DNA of 64,000 nt from Astragalus membranaceus (GCA_039519185.1 CM076849.1:66384834-66448833); one strand, 5' to 3'; shown: positions 1 through 12,540, counted from the first letter of the stretch. Notes: a model not told the origin generated them from the sequence alone. Program-made: numbers and translations.

Positions 1-428
1 AAAAAGGAGAAAAAAGACACAGTAGAACTACGCAAGCTTTGATTCCTCATTACAATGGGGATACGTAGGAGCGGGTCATACCCCGTCAAGCACATTTTTC
101 TAAAACCTCTTTTTTCCAGTAAATCATTTGCATCTCCAAATAAGTTTTAAAATCATGTTCCAAAACTAAAAATGAAAAATGAAAAGTTTCCAATGCATGC
201 ATCTTCTCTAAACAAAGAGAAAAATAGAAAAGCACTCCATGTAAAAGCTCAATGAGTAAAAGTGCACCTTCGAATGACAAAGGGTAATATCTCAAATTTG
301 TTTGTGCACTACAAATTTGAGATGTTATTCTACGATATCGGGACACTTTGACCCTATCAAGTGAGGTTTGTTTTCAAGTAAGAAAATGAGTTCGAGTTAA
401 CCAAATGTCGAAGCATTTCAGTATATTG
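1..428 (+). mobile_element. TAT/Ogre-like retrotransposon, internal or LTR-proximal piece
   Basis: This piece carries the ACGTAGGAGCG box (28-85) that recurs twice in the LTR at 12074-12125 and 12618-12676. It is the left flank of the solo LTR at 429-3404, and the sequence resumes at 3405. No coding region is recognisable. Whether it is LTR or 3' untranslated sequence cannot be settled, because the element continues to the left of the window. Confidence 0.5.
28..85 (+). repeat. Two-hairpin box, copy A
   Basis: The outer arms CTACG (28-32) and CGTAG (64-68) enclose an inner stem, TCCTCATT (44-51) against AATGGGGA (54-61). A second hairpin follows directly: GGGT (73-76), loop CAT, ACCC (80-83). 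Copies B and C have the same layout with different but still complementary inner stems. Confidence 0.7.
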
Positions 429-3404
429 TGTAACACCCCGGTATTTCTTTAACAAAGAAACACCTAAATATACAATTTAGTATAAATCAGAGTATAAAAA
501 TTCCTGTTCAGATATACATCTTTACAAGAAACAGCGGAAACTATAAAAATATAACATGATACAAGTTCGAGTCATAAGACCGAATACAGAGACTAAATCA
601 GAAATAATCCAAAACATAGATGGAAGATTACATCTCCAACTTCTCCTCGAGCCTGACGACTAACTGTGCCGCCTGCTGTCCTTATGACCTGTTCTCTGTA
701 AAAACAACAAATATGGATTGGGTGAGACAACTTGTCTCAGTGAGTCCTACCGTGCCCCCTCACTGACACTCGGTTCAATTATTAAACCGTTACAACAAAA
801 TCTGACATAACAATGTCTTATTTATTAATCGAAATGCCAAGCAAATCGTGTTCTTATCTTAGCTTAACATGAAACGGCTGTACAACAACTACGAATCCCA
901 AATCATAAGCTATAAATCGAAATGCCGACTGTACAACGACTACGAATCCCGGCAAATCGTGTTTTCATTTTAGTTTAGCATAAATCGGCTGTACAACGAC
1001 TACGAATCCCGATAACCCACGAATTGACCACGCCAAAACGTATACAGGGCCTAGGTAAGGGGTCATGACTACCCTCCCTGGTATGCTACTTGTCGGGTCG
1101 TCACCCAACGCAATACATATGACAATATGCATCAAATTCTCGAGAGTTAGATAATTTATATCTTTTCGATCACCAAATGGATCAATTACATAATAATCGG
1201 ATAAACAATATCCATATCGATCTATAACCCGTTTTGAGGAATTCATAAGTTAGACCTCCGGCATTATAATCATTTTCATTTGACATATATAAACATATAT
1301 ATTCAGTCAGTCCATCAGTCGGTGTACCCACACGTATACTAGGGTTTCGGTTTTTCAATCAATTATGCTTTCGAAGCCCTTTTAAAAAACATGAGTTGAA
1401 CAAGTTTAAAATACGGTTGTCAGTAAGGCAATATCTTTAAAATTGGTTGGGAAGAAGATTAGGAGTGATTCGGGATCGAAAGGAGCGACGAAATGAGAAA
1501 TCGGGGTCCGGTAACAGCAGCTCACGCACGGTCCGTGCCCAGGGGCGCACGACCCGTGCGTGATTTACCAAAACCACACAGCCAACCCGAAGAGGGCGCA
1601 CGGTCTGTGCCCAGGGGCGCACGACCCGTGCGGCCTGTTCTGTTACCGAATTCTAGTTTCTCATTCCGCTTTCCATTTCTCGCCCAAATCGAATTCCGAT
1701 CGTTCTCCAACCTGAAAACGGATTTAATAAACAACTTTCCAGACCATATTCCAGTGAAAGCACTTAAAATCACAATTTCGTAAATTGTTCAACAATTCGA
1801 TAAAAACCGTAAAAACGCGATATTGCTCAAAAACGGTTTTCGGTTCCAAAATCTTTCGAAAATTGGTAATTGCCTTATGACTCAACCCGATATAATTTCA
1901 AGACACGAAAAATATCCCTATCCGTGAGTAGAACTCACCCGATTGACGATCTCGCGAGAAATCACGCCGAAACACGGACGGCCGGATTGTAACCACTCGA
2001 ACAATCCCCGTAGTCACGTACACGCTCCTAGTGCCTCCGCATCTGAACTCGATGGGTCCCACATGCACAACCAGTAACTAAGTCAATCATCCTCGCTACT
2101 GGACCCCATTTCAGTATATCGAACTGATGGCGCTCGAGACTTTGGCGAATCGAACTCAAATTTGACGAACGGGCATACTAGCTTCCATTTCCATTTCCCA
2201 AAATCAGGACCCAGTTTTCCAATAAGCATAACTTGGTCAATCCGTGATCAAATCTACTCAAATTAGTGCCCATTGTGAAGATAATTTCGTCTACTTTCAA
2301 ATGGTCAAGAATTCACACGCATGCATCCAGTGGTTTGGGAGATATTCACAAAACAAGATGACTGGTCCAGGACAGTGTTTGATTCTGAAACCGTAACTTG
2401 GGGACATGATATCTCCTTCATTTCTTCATGTAATTATACGGTTCTTGTGCCCAAAATGAAAAGCGTTTTGTCTACTTTCCAGAGAAACAAGAATCACGAT
2501 CATCGGAGTTGTGTGTAGGGAGATACGATGAAATCACCGAAGGTATACCATACGGGTTTCATCCAGAATTCTTGATTGACTTGATCATCATCATCCTCAA
2601 TCACTTGCTATCACGAATTTGAGATCCAACTCCCTGAACCAGAAACTCCACACCCTCCAAAACACCTTCCAATTCACAAAGTAGGCTCAGGTTGCCCTTC
2701 CCTAGGTTCCACATGAACATGCAAGGCTTCCCATTGATCAAAGCTTCATTGTTCTCACTTGGAGCTTCACAAATTCGAAAATGGCAACATGAGGAGGAGA
2801 ATGGTTCAGCTCCCAATATAGGTACCAGGAGAAAGAGGAATGGAAATGGAGTTTAATGGTGCAAAGATCCCTTACATGCAAGAGGAGATGAACAAGGTCC
2901 AAGCCTCCTTCTCCCTCTTCTCCTTTGCCTCCTCTCACTCTTTCTCCCTTCTTCTATTTTGGTTTTCTTTGTGCTTTGGGTTCTGAAAACTGAAGTGGGT
3001 GGGGAAAGGATCAGCTGAGTGTAAGTGTGAAGGGCTGAGGGCTAAAGTGGTGTGAAGTGACCAAAATGCCCTTGGCCCCTTAAGTCATGGATTTGAGACT
3101 AAAACTCCTATAATCCTATGATTATCTATTAGGCATTTGATTAGTTAAATTACTTGGGTCGACTAACAAATATAGCCATGACCTCTTACTAGATTGATTC
3201 AATGATAATTAGGGAAATGACCATTTTACCCTTCAGCTTCCATTTCATTGAAACTATGACTAAGCCACAATTTAATAGAGAATAAGAATGACTTTGACAA
3301 TCTCCTCGACTATTCTTCGCCGAGACACGACCAATTATTCCCACAAATAATTAAATCGGTCTTAGGCTTCATAGTTCGAGTCTTTAAAAATTAGGGATGT
3401 TACA
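429..3404 (-). mobile_element. Solo LTR, Tekay-type Ty3/gypsy
   Basis: On the plus strand the ends read TGTAACACCCCG (429) and GGGATGTTACA (3404). ATTG flanks both sides (425-428 and 3405-3408), giving a 4-5 bp TSD. Blocks in the same order as in the LTRs of the intact Tekay element show kinship: CTCAGTGAGTCCTACCG near 737, a GGTCATGACT block near 1063, and GGTCGTCACCC near 1095. Orientation is minus by comparison. GC-rich hairpins lie at 1527-1640. There is no coding content, so this is an LTR left by recombination between two LTRs. Confidence 0.85.
1527..1632. repeat. GC-rich hairpin pair in solo LTR
   Basis: Two long stem-loops with CACGCACGG / CCGTGCGTG outer arms (9 bp, about 1527-1565) and CGCACGG / CCGTGCG arms (about 1593-1632). 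Each contains nested GGGCGCACGACCCGTGCG. They lie about 1.1 kb from the plus-strand left end of the LTR, equivalent to the LTR 3' end. Confidence 0.75.
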
Positions 3405-4061
3405 ATTGTGTGAAGTATTGAGTCAGGATCCACTCAATGTTTCATGCAAGCTACTCAGAGTAACGACAATTGGTTGCCTCACATCATCATTTGCATACAT
3501 CCTTGCATTACATAAAACAAAATTTTCAAAAAAAAGAAGGCAAAAAGCAAAACTTTCAAAAAAATCATCATAGTCTTTTCTTTTACCGGGCTACATGAGG
3601 TGATGTTCCCAAAATTTCAGTCACCAAACTCGAAAAAAATGTTTTCATCTTATTTTTCATATGCATGTCAAGTCGCATTATCGCCGTCATTTTCATATAA
3701 AGACATCATTTGCATTGCATAAAACAAATACTTGATAAAATTCATACATGCATTCTTCTCTATCTCATTTAGGTTTGTCAGGAGTGCATTCTCCGCACGT
3801 GTGCGTTTCCATTCACTAAGGCTTTTTCCCCTATTTTTCTCGAAAGATCCAAAAAATCGTGTTTTATTAGGAGCGCGTCCCATGCATTATTGTGTTCCTT
3901 TTCACTCATCATGAAAAGATAATACATTAACCTCTCATTTCGCATGCATTTCCATTCAATAAAGATCATGTCTTTCCACGCATTTTTTTTAAAAAAAAAA
4001 AATCATTGTGAGTATCATGCATTTCATTGCACAAAAAATGTCTCATCATCAAATATATTCA

Positions 4062-4320
4062 AAATGTAGCATTCATGCATCTTTCAAAAAAGGAAGGGGC
4101 GTTGGCATTTCATACTTGGCCTTGTCTCTAAAAAAAATCATCATTTAGAAAAAAAAAGCATCATTCCTGCATCTTTCATCATTCAAAAAAGGGGGGGGGG
4201 GGGCATTGACATTTCATACCTTGTCTTGCCTCTATAAAAATCATTTTGAAAAGAAGCATCATTCTTGCATCATTCATCATCCAAAGACGCATTGGCATTT
4301 CATATTTTGTCTTGCCTAAA
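4062..4320. repeat. Three imperfect tandem repeats, about 90 bp
   Basis: Three units each run from GCATCATTC/GCATTCATGCATC, through a purine run, to TTGGCATTTCATA and TTGTCTTGCCT. The middle unit contains a run of about 13 G at 4191-4203. Confidence 0.6.
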
Positions 4321-4965
4321 AAGAAAACATCAAAAACAAAAAAAAACTTTTAGAATAATCACACTTTTCAAGTGAATATGCTTTCATGCATTTCATTTTT
4401 ATCATGTAAACATCATAATGTTTTCATCCATGCATTGCATGCAACAAAAATGTTGTGATGAGAGACGAGATGTTCTTGCAAAGTAATCTTTCCTTTTTGG
4501 AAAAGTTGACCCCCACTCATTTGCAAACTCAAGGTGTTCCAAGGCACTCAGTTTTTTAAAGCAATAGCTCATTTGTATTTCCTTCAAAAAAAAGCATCGC
4601 ATCTCAACCATTCCATGATAAAAGACTGAAACGGTTCATCAAAAAGTTTTTTATATCATGTTTTAACCAATGTGAAGCGTTCTTCTAGTAAGCATGTATG
4701 CCACGTGCAATGTCTCTTGTTTGAGTCAGTCAATTTCCTTCATTTATCACCATTCCCCATCCAAGTCTAATCCCACCCCGTCCACCCATAAAGCCCATAT
4801 TCTCTCCCATCAGTGCATACTTGACTTTTTGGTTCATTCTCACTAACACTTTAAGTCCTCCATGCTGGGGCAATTCTGTGATCACCAATTTTCCTTGTCA
4901 GTATCATATTCCCTTAGTGCAAGTCTTTCTAAAAAATATATAATAAATAAAAAAGATAAAATAAG

Positions 4966-5058
4966 CTCGCTAGGTTGAAAACCCGCAAAGGGCGGCCTAG
5001 GCAAAAAAGAGCGCCCGGTGGATTGAAAACTCGCAAAGAGCGGTCCAGGCAAAAATTA
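4966..5058 (+). repeat. Two-copy tandem repeat, GTTGAAAACCCGCAAAGG type
   Basis: The block GTTGAAAACCCGCAAAGGGC...GGCCTAGGCAAAAA is followed by a second copy, ATTGAAAACTCGCAAAGAGC...GGTCCAGGCAAAAA. The period is about 50 bp with scattered substitutions. It supports the TAT-lineage call for this region. Confidence 0.65.
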
Positions 5059-7859
5059 GGGCACAAAAAAGGGGGAAAATAAAAGAGCAAACACATGAAG
5101 ATAGATAAATTATTGTCCTAAAGTTAAGTCTTACAGAAATAAGCAATCAGGATTTGAAATGAAATTTGGCCATCTCTCCATACCCTCAAGAACCTAAAAT
5201 CCCCGAAAGTCCATTTCCTACCCCTCTCAAGCCAAAGATTCAAAACCACAAAAATACCCTTTGTTACCCATCTTAAGCCGAGAAAAGCCCAAGATATCCC
5301 CATCACTCTGGACGAGGGTTAATTCCGCATCAAAGGTGGTATATCATTTCCACCCAAGTCAAAAGGAAAGGGAATTCACAAAAGGAGGGGAATAACAAAG
5401 TTCAAAGAGGAGAACCCCAAAACGAAGAAAGGAAGACAAAGGGAGTATAAATTAAGAGTCAATACATTCTGCCATGAAGCATAAGAGCTCCCCTTCAAAA
5501 AGGCCCTCAAATTCAATGGGTTCAATCATTTCCCCTTCCAAAAAAAAAAACCCCTCAATTCATTAAATTTAATCATCTCTCCTTTCATAAAACCTTCAAA
5601 CACCTCATTGGGTACAACCATCCCCAAACACCTCATCAAACCTAATAACCATTTCCTTCATAAATCATTGACCATCGGCCAACACCGAATAAGACCCATC
5701 CTCCCCATCAACCCCAAACACTTCATTAAGCTCAATCACCCCCTTCTCCACATCGCAACCCTAAAAAGTCCATTCCGATCAATGACTGATCGCTTTCGTT
5801 TTCTCAAGTTTTAATTTTAGGACAAATAAGTTTATCTATTTGCGACGTGTTTGCTCAAAAAAAAAAAAACAAGCAGAAAAAAGAAAGCTGCTCAAAAAGA
5901 AAAAACAAACAATCAAAAAAGGAAAGTTGGTAAAAAAGAAGAAGGACTTGCACTCCAAGATGCATTCGTGTTGCATTAAAACAAGGTCTAGTGGTCACCA
6001 AGTGGAGCCTCTCCTCATACTAAAAAGTCAAAACTTTCATTGCATTTGAGTTGTTCTTAAAGAAAACCAAAAGTGTGTACTAGGGGGAATTCCCTTCACC
6101 TCTCACCCCACTCAACTTTGGGGAGGTTTGTTCATTGCCCACCCCATTCCTATATCACCCTCAGTTCATAACTATCACCGTAACTCTATCGCCTTTCACA
6201 ACTTCACTCAAAGAAACCATTTGAAATGTCATTCGAAAAGGGGGCAAGTGCGTTCCCATTCCTTCATCTCATTCATTCCTATAAAACCTCACCGGGACAA
6301 TCTCTCAACTCACTATCCTAAACAAGGCCTTGTCATTCTAATTGGGACAGCTTTGTCCTTGTTATGACTGGGGCAACATCAAACTTTATGGGTCGATACA
6401 AAATCTCTTTTGCTCCACCTTTCATTTCAAAAGCCGAAGCATTCCCAATTCATCATCTTCTACACCCCTAGTTGTTGTCACCACTAGACAGGGGCAAGCT
6501 ATTCGCTCATCAAAGACCTGAATTGGGGCAATCTTGTATCTCTAGATCCCTCATGAGCTTCGACAATAACCATGTCTGCCATTCCTTCACTTGCCGTAAA
6601 TGTCCATGCCCTAAACCAATTCCAAGTTAACTGACTCATTCATTCACATTTGCACTCTTATGCATGCTTACTTGACAATGCTTCAAAAAGAGAGAACACA
6701 AGTTGTTTACGTGATATCTAAAATTCAGTCATCATGGAAAGAAGGAGAAAACAAGTGAGGTTGTTTGTAAATAAAAACCTTGAGAACACCGGAGTTTGAA
6801 TCAAATTCAATTTTTCAACAGAATGGTCAATAATCATCTCAATTCCTTGCATTCAAAGTCTCGCATCTCATCATCACAAAAATGTCTACCTCATGCATCT
6901 AGGCATCTCAATCTATTCATTATAGCATATGCATCAAAGCATTACATTTGCATCTTCACATTTTGTGCATTCATCACATAGCAAAAAGAAAAACGTTTCA
7001 CGTCAGTTGCACCATATTAATACTTGCATTTCATAGAGGAAAATAGTAAAGAAGAAAAAGCATTCATCATCATTGCATCAGACATCAAATCAAGTTTCAA
7101 AATACAAAATCATCTTCAATAAATAGGAGACTAAGTCGAATGTACATTCGAAATAGTCATCAAGATAGGACACTTGAATTGATCACTCAAGAATCCTAAG
7201 GTCCCTATGCCAAAAAAAGAAAACAAACAAAAGCATTCAGTGTCGTCTACATCATAGTAATGTTTGCGTTCCATAAGACAAAAAGAACCAAAAACTCATC
7301 ATCCCATCAAACATCAAAGCAATACAGTTGCATCACATCAATACTTGCATCTCATAGAAGAAAAGAAAGCTAAAACATCCCATGTCATTCATCATTTCAT
7401 GTTATTCATCATTTTATAGCAATATTCCCATTTCATAGAAAAAAGGCAAAGAAGTAAAAGTTTTCCATTGCATGTCATCTGCCATTTCATTACATATCAT
7501 CAAACACCAAAATTTTTCATTCGCATACCTGCACTTCATAAAAAGAGCAAAAGAAAAGAAGAGAAGAAAAGCAAAAGAGCAATAAAACAAATAAAGTCAT
7601 GCATTACATTCACCAAGCATAAAATCATGCACTCATCAGACATAGAAAATAATAATAATAATAAAGTAAAGAAAAGAGAAATTCAGACATTTGCATTACA
7701 TTCATCATAAGGAAAAGAAAAAGAAAATAGCAATCGTGGCATTTGCATTGCATGCATCGGTTCGTTTTTCAGCTGCAGACAAGTGAGAGAGGATAAACAC
7801 CACAAGTGTTAATGCTCGCCTTCAAATTCCCGAAAGTGCTTCCCCAGTTGGGAGTTCAG

Positions 7860-7952
7860 AAAGAAAAAAGAAAAGAGAGAAACAGAAAAGAAAAGAAAAG
7901 AAAAAAGAAAAGAGAGAAACAGAAAAGAAAGAAAAGAGAAAAGAAAAGAGAG
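7860..7952. repeat. Purine tract (AAAGAAAAG repeats)
   Basis: About 90 bases are almost entirely A and G, made of AAAAGAAAAG and AGAGAAACAG units. The apparent 65-83 residue open frames across it on both strands are low-complexity artefacts. Confidence 0.7.
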
Positions 7953-8247
7953 CGCTCAGGCGCGCATTGCGGATTGGAGCCCAGAGAGATCATCGCTCCC
8001 TTCTGCCCAGGTCTCACATCGTGTACGAACAACGCGATGGACCGTAGCCCCATGTGAAGTTCAACGGAATAGTTGTATCAGCCTAAGATACAGTGGACGC
8101 CGTGCATTGATCAGTATATCAGTTCCGGAGCTGATAACGATCCCCCCGGTCGCTCGAAAAGGCCAACAGGAAGTGTGCTCCTCAAAGCCACGTGCAAACT
8201 CGGATTCGTCAAGAATTCGTTTAAGGATTACAGGTTTTAGGCAGCCT

Positions 8248-8385
8248 GGGCATTTTACCGCTTTCTGCACGCAAGTGCCCATTTTACTTTTTCTGTCCGC
8301 ACGCAAGTGCCCATTTTACCTTTTCTGTCCGCACGTCAGTGTTCGCTTACTGTTTTCGCATCGGCACGAAAGTGTCTATCTTTCC
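8248..8385 (+). repeat. Four short tandem units, GCACGCAAGTG type
   Basis: Units of about 33 bp begin GCACGCAAGTG, GCACGCAAGTG, GCACGTCAGTG and GCACGAAAGTG, and continue with TTTTAC/CTTTTTCTGTCC-like sequence. Units 1 and 2 are nearly identical; units 3 and 4 are diverged. Confidence 0.65.
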
Positions 8386-8537
8386 GAAAAAAGGAAAGGA
8401 GAAGAGAAAAATAGAAAAATGAAAAAATTCGGGTTTTTCCAAGGAGGCAAAATTGGTATAATTTCTGAATTCTTTATTTCTATTTTGCCTCGAAATATGT
8501 CTCGGTCAATTCATATTTCTTGCCAAAATCTAAATAA

Positions 8538-8744
8538 AGAGGGGCAACTCCCCGTGTTGCCCATGCTGCCCAACAGTTTATAGCCCAGCGGAGAGCTGCT
8601 GCCAACACTGCAGGGCCATCATCATCATCAGCCCCAGCGGAGGAGCCGCCAGAGACACAAGACCCACTTTTACAGGGGGATGAGTTCAAAGAGCGTCACA
8701 TTTGCTTTGCTTTGCTTTTTGCATTTTGGTCTGTACTTTGCTGA
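8538..8744 (+). pseudogene. Possible end of a degenerate retrotransposon ORF
   Basis: An open stretch of 68 codons with no initiator, preceded in frame by a stop at 8535-8537. It is rich in alanine, serine, proline and glutamate, with a run of four serines and an acidic PAEEPPETQ-like stretch, resembling a linker or C-terminal tail. It sits about 540 bp before the PPT-like tract, where the last ORF of an Athila or TAT element would end. I recognise no domain and the opposite strand is also open, so this is weakly supported. Confidence 0.2.
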
Positions 8745-9278
8745 TATAACTTATACAGTGATTTTCGAGGCACCACAACCTGGAGCTTCTTGCAGCATCT
8801 TCAGTTATGATGATGATTGTGGTTGTTTAGCTTAATATGTTTTGCATGTTACCATGATTACTGTCGCGCCAATTTTTATCATCAGGTAGTGTCAGTGGTT
8901 ATGACAACGGTTGAGGAAAATCTGGATCATTTCTTGGCAAGCTTTCGAGAGTGGATACTCTTACAATCGCAGCCGTGAGGTGAGCCCAAACACTTATGTA
9001 GTTGATTGTGTGAAAATTCCTTGCATGTATTATTCTGCGGAACTTGAACTTGTACTTAACCGTCTTGCATTTGATTTACATACACACCGGGGCAAATTTT
9101 TTGATAACTCAGCCTTTCAAACCACCTGAATATGACTAATCCTTAGCTAACCCCATTGAGCCTAATTGTTCTTCTTACTGTTCTGTTCTAACATAGACCA
9201 CACCAGGCAAATTAAATTCAAGTTTGTTTTCTTAACTTGGAGTTAGGTAGACAATGTATGCATATGTGGGAAAAATCT

Positions 9279-9288
9279 AAGTTTGGGG
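9279..9288 (+). other. Polypurine tract (candidate)
   Basis: AAGTTTGGGG is directly followed by TTGCTCATGG. AAGTTTGGGGG is also the PPT of the Athila element at 34768. A TATA box 240 bp downstream fits a U3 region, supporting an LTR start here. Confidence 0.5.
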
Positions 9289-9528
9289 TTGCTCATGGAA
9301 TAGCAACACTCGGTCAATTCACACTCTTTTATTCCTTATTCCTTAAGAATATGTTTTGTACTATCCTTAACTTTTGGTGACCATCACTCACTCCTACATG
9401 GATTCATGCCCTTTTTTGTAAATAACCCCACACTCTCACACTCACCTCTTCATTAGAAAATGCAAACTTACTTGAAATAGAACATTCCATCCCCATTCTA
9501 CCCTTAACCCTATTTTCACCTAGACCCA

Positions 9529-9536
9529 TATATAAG
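9529..9536 (+). promoter_or_regulatory. LTR TATA box
   Basis: TATATAAG is followed within about 90 bp by a C/T-rich leader (CCTCTCCC, CTTCACCC, CTCTCATCCC). This is typical of plant LTR U3-R boundaries and was used to infer transcription to the right. Confidence 0.5.
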
Positions 9537-10486
9537 CCTACACTCCAAAATAACAAGGAGGAGGCCTCATTTCACCCTAGGACACCAAAAACCTCTCCCT
9601 TTTCCTCTCAAGGTCGAAGCCACTACCATCCTCCTCCTTCATCCATTTTTGATTTTCTCTTCACCCAAACACCACCATCTCACCTCACTCTCATCCCTCT
9701 TTCACATATCTTCTCCATTTTCCGTTCAAGTTCAAACATCATCATCAAGGAAGGTTTTCATCAAGTCTTCGTGGGTTGGAGTTGAAGTTCCATGGAGGTT
9801 TTTGTTGATTTGTGTTCTATTTTCTTCATCTCATTGCATTTCCTAGCTTGGATGGGAGGTAAAAACCCTAAAATTTTGCATCATCTTTAAATTTCTTGCA
9901 TAAACTCTCTTCTCCTCATCTCAACTCCTTCATATCTTGTTGTTGTTGCTTTGAGGAACCATCTCAAACATTATTGACAAGCACTTAGGGAGGCTTGGGT
10001 GTTTGAGGTGGCTCCTTGGCTTTGAAGAAGTTCTTCTTGTGTTTTCTCATATTTCCTTGCATATTCACTCTTGTTTGCATAGTTTTCACCAAGTAAGAGA
10101 CCCATTTCATGCTTGTTAGTATTCGGCCATGAGCCTATTTTTAGGGTTCTTGTGTGCTCTTGTTTATTTCATGATTTGGGGATGAATAACGGTTGATTTA
10201 AGGTATGTATGTTTCTAGGTTTTAACATCAAAAATTAGGGTTTATACTCCTCTCTTGCAATCTTTGATTTTGTGTGAATAAAAGCATGATTTAGTTGATG
10301 TTTTACCTTAGGAACATGCATGATAGATTAGGTCTTTTTATCTTGTGTTGTTGTCAAGATTTGCATGAAATAAAATGATGATGATGGCTCGCATAGCATT
10401 CGGCCATGAGCCCATATTTTGCCCTCTTGTTTGCTTGAAAGTTGTCATTTGATTGTGTTTGTGTAAATGTGAGTTGTGTCATTGTG

Positions 10487-10905
10487 GTTGTTCACTTTTT
10501 ACCACTTTACTTTTACCACTTCATTAACTTTTTACCAAATCATTTCATCAAACTTTTTACCTCATTTCATTAAAGCATTTTACCACTTTGCATCAAAACT
10601 TTTTACCACATTTCATTAAAGCGTTTTACCACTTTGCATCAAAACTTTTTACCTCATTTCATTAAAGAATTTTACCACTTTGCATTACCTCATTTCATTA
10701 AAGCATTTTACCACTTTGCATCAAAACTTTTTACCACATTTCATTAAAGCATTTTACCACTTTGCATCAAAACTTTTTACCACATTTCATTAAAGCATTT
10801 TGCCACTTCGCATCATTCACTTTTTATCACTTATTTCATTAAACTTTTTACCACTTTGCATTCTTCTCTTTTACTACATTGCATCAAAATTTCTTACCAT
10901 AACTC
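10487..10905 (+). repeat. Minisatellite, about 46-bp unit
   Basis: About seven to eight imperfect tandem units of the type ACTTTTTACC, ACATTTCATTAAAGCATTT, TACCACTTTGCATCAA. Some copies lack part of the unit, for example near 10684. Confidence 0.8.
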
Positions 10906-11697
10906 ATCTAACCTTTTACCACTTTGAACCATGAATCATTTACCTAAAAACCCAAAGAAACTTCGCATACTTCATGCATCCTCTTACTTATTCTTCCATG
11001 TTCATTTCTAACTTACATATTCACATGTCCATGCATACTCAAATGTTCATACCTTACACAATAATTACGCTCATGCATTCATAGTCTTGTATGTTCAATC
11101 TTTCATTCATGCATAGTCTTATATGCTTATTCATTCATGCATAGTCTTGTATGCTCACGCATTTGCATATTTGCCTAATCATGCACATCATTGCTTGCAT
11201 GTTCATCCATCTAACCTAGATCATTCTATGCCAATGATCATGCTTGAGGCTACTCTTTTGAATTCGTTTGTGCTTTGTAATCTCCTTGTTTACTCACATA
11301 TTGTATCATCAATACTTAGATAGGTCCATTACATATATTACATCTTCCACTAGATGTGCATTTAGATTCCCTTGCGTTTTGTAGAAATATTTGAGTATGG
11401 TCCTCGCCTAGCATCTTCCATTAGATGTGCATTTAGGTTCAATCTTGCCTACTCTTGCATTTTTGCTTAGTGCCCAATTCAAGTTCTTTTTTGCCTATTT
11501 ATGTGTTGTGGTCTAATATGCGTAGTCTAGGCTAATATTCGCTCAAGGATTCAAATGAGATTAGTTGTAAAGTTATGTCCATGTTGTTGTTTGCCTAAGG
11601 ATTCGATTTCAATGATTGTGCCATGCTTGAATCTCCAAATCTTCTTGCATTCATTGTTTTCTTTTCTAAATAGCTTAGCATGAAAATGGTGACTAGT

Positions 11698-12540
11698 GAC
11701 AACTACCCATAACCTTTGTTATTTTGGTTGTCCTAAGAGCCTAAATTTCAAAAAAAAAAGATGTTTTCATATGCATAAGCTACTAGTGATAATCACCCAT
11801 AACCTTTGTTAGTTTGATTATCATGAACGCTTTCGATTTCAAAAGATATTTTCCTAAGTATCAAAAGTCATAGCAAGTGTTAGTGTTGACCACCCATAAC
11901 CTTTGTTAGTTTGGTCATCATGAAGGCTTTCATCTTTCAAAAGAGATTTTTACATGCACTTAAGTGGGTTTTAGTAGTGATCACCCATAACTTTTGTTAG
12001 TTTGATCATTACGAACGCCCTTTACTTTTCAAAACCAAAGCAAAAAGACTTTCACTTTCAAGGCTCGTTAGAACTACGTCGCTTTGATTCCCATTTGGGA
12101 TACGTAGGAGCGAATCACATTCTCGTCAAGCGCAACCATAAAAAGTTTAGCATTTGCATAACAAAAAGAAAAGAGTTATTTTCATAACAAAAAAGAATCA
12201 CTTTTGCAAACCAAGATCATTTTCAGAACGAAAACCTTTTCCTTTCTAAAAACATTTTCAACCCATCGTCGCTAGTGGCTAATCAGAACCTTTGTTCGTC
12301 TAGCCATTGGTGGTGATGTCTTTTTCCCAAAAGAACAACAAGCGATGATCACTCATAACCTTTGTTAGCTTGATCATTCGTGCCAATCAATCCCTTTCGA
12401 AGACCACGTTCAAAAGAGCATATAAAAACGGGTTGCTACTAATAGTCAATCAGAACCTTTGTTCGTCTGACTAGTGGTATTGACTCTCATTTTCTAGAGT
12501 ACTTGGCGGTGATTACCCATAACCTTGGTTAGTTTAATCA
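11698..12540 (+). repeat. Eight covarying stem-loops with a conserved loop
   Basis: Each copy has a loop close to CCCATAACCTTTGTTAGTTT or, in two copies, ATCAGAACCTTTGTTCGTC. The flanking arms differ between copies yet stay complementary: GACAAC/GTTGTC (11698-11732), TGATAATCA/TGATTATCA (11787-11823), TGACCA/TGGTCA (11887-11917), TGATCA/TGATCA (11978-12008), TGGCTA/TAGCCA (12276-12306), TGATCA/TGATCA (12346-12376), TAGTCA/TGACTA (12443-12473) and TGATTA/TAATCA (12510-12540). The arms were checked base by base. No known element function is assigned. Confidence 0.9.
12074..12125 (+). repeat. Two-hairpin box, copy B
   Basis: Outer arms CTACGT (12074-12079) and ACGTAG (12102-12107); inner stem TCCCA (12089-12093) with TGGGA (12096-12100). 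The second hairpin is GAAT (12112-12115), loop CAC, ATTC (12119-12122). Confidence 0.8.

Larger units (their letters stand above)
3405..9288 (+). mobile_element. TAT/Ogre-like 3' untranslated region
   Basis: This 5.9-kb stretch lies between the solo LTR and a PPT-like AAGTTTGGGG. It is AT-rich, full of GCATTTCAT- and TTCATC-like words, and has no long open frame. Scattered GGGGCAA words (about 4866, 6241, 6372, 6492, 6524) and the GTTGAAAACCCGCAAAGGGCG block (near 4973) match what I recall of 3' regions of TAT-lineage elements, so the assignment is knowledge-based. Short open frames on either strand show no coding signal. Confidence 0.5.

Noticed and set aside
8107..8583. 158-codon open frame
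   Set aside because: It spans short tandem repeats and a purine tract; no recognisable protein, and the opposite strand is equally open.
9649..9846. 65-codon serine-rich open frame after a TATA box
   Set aside because: C/T-rich LTR leader sequence translates as serine, proline and leucine by composition.
11698..12540. Regularly spaced repeats that could suggest a CRISPR array
   Set aside because: Repeats are imperfect, spacing is irregular (about 70-270 bp), the setting is a plant LTR, and the arms covary instead of being identical.
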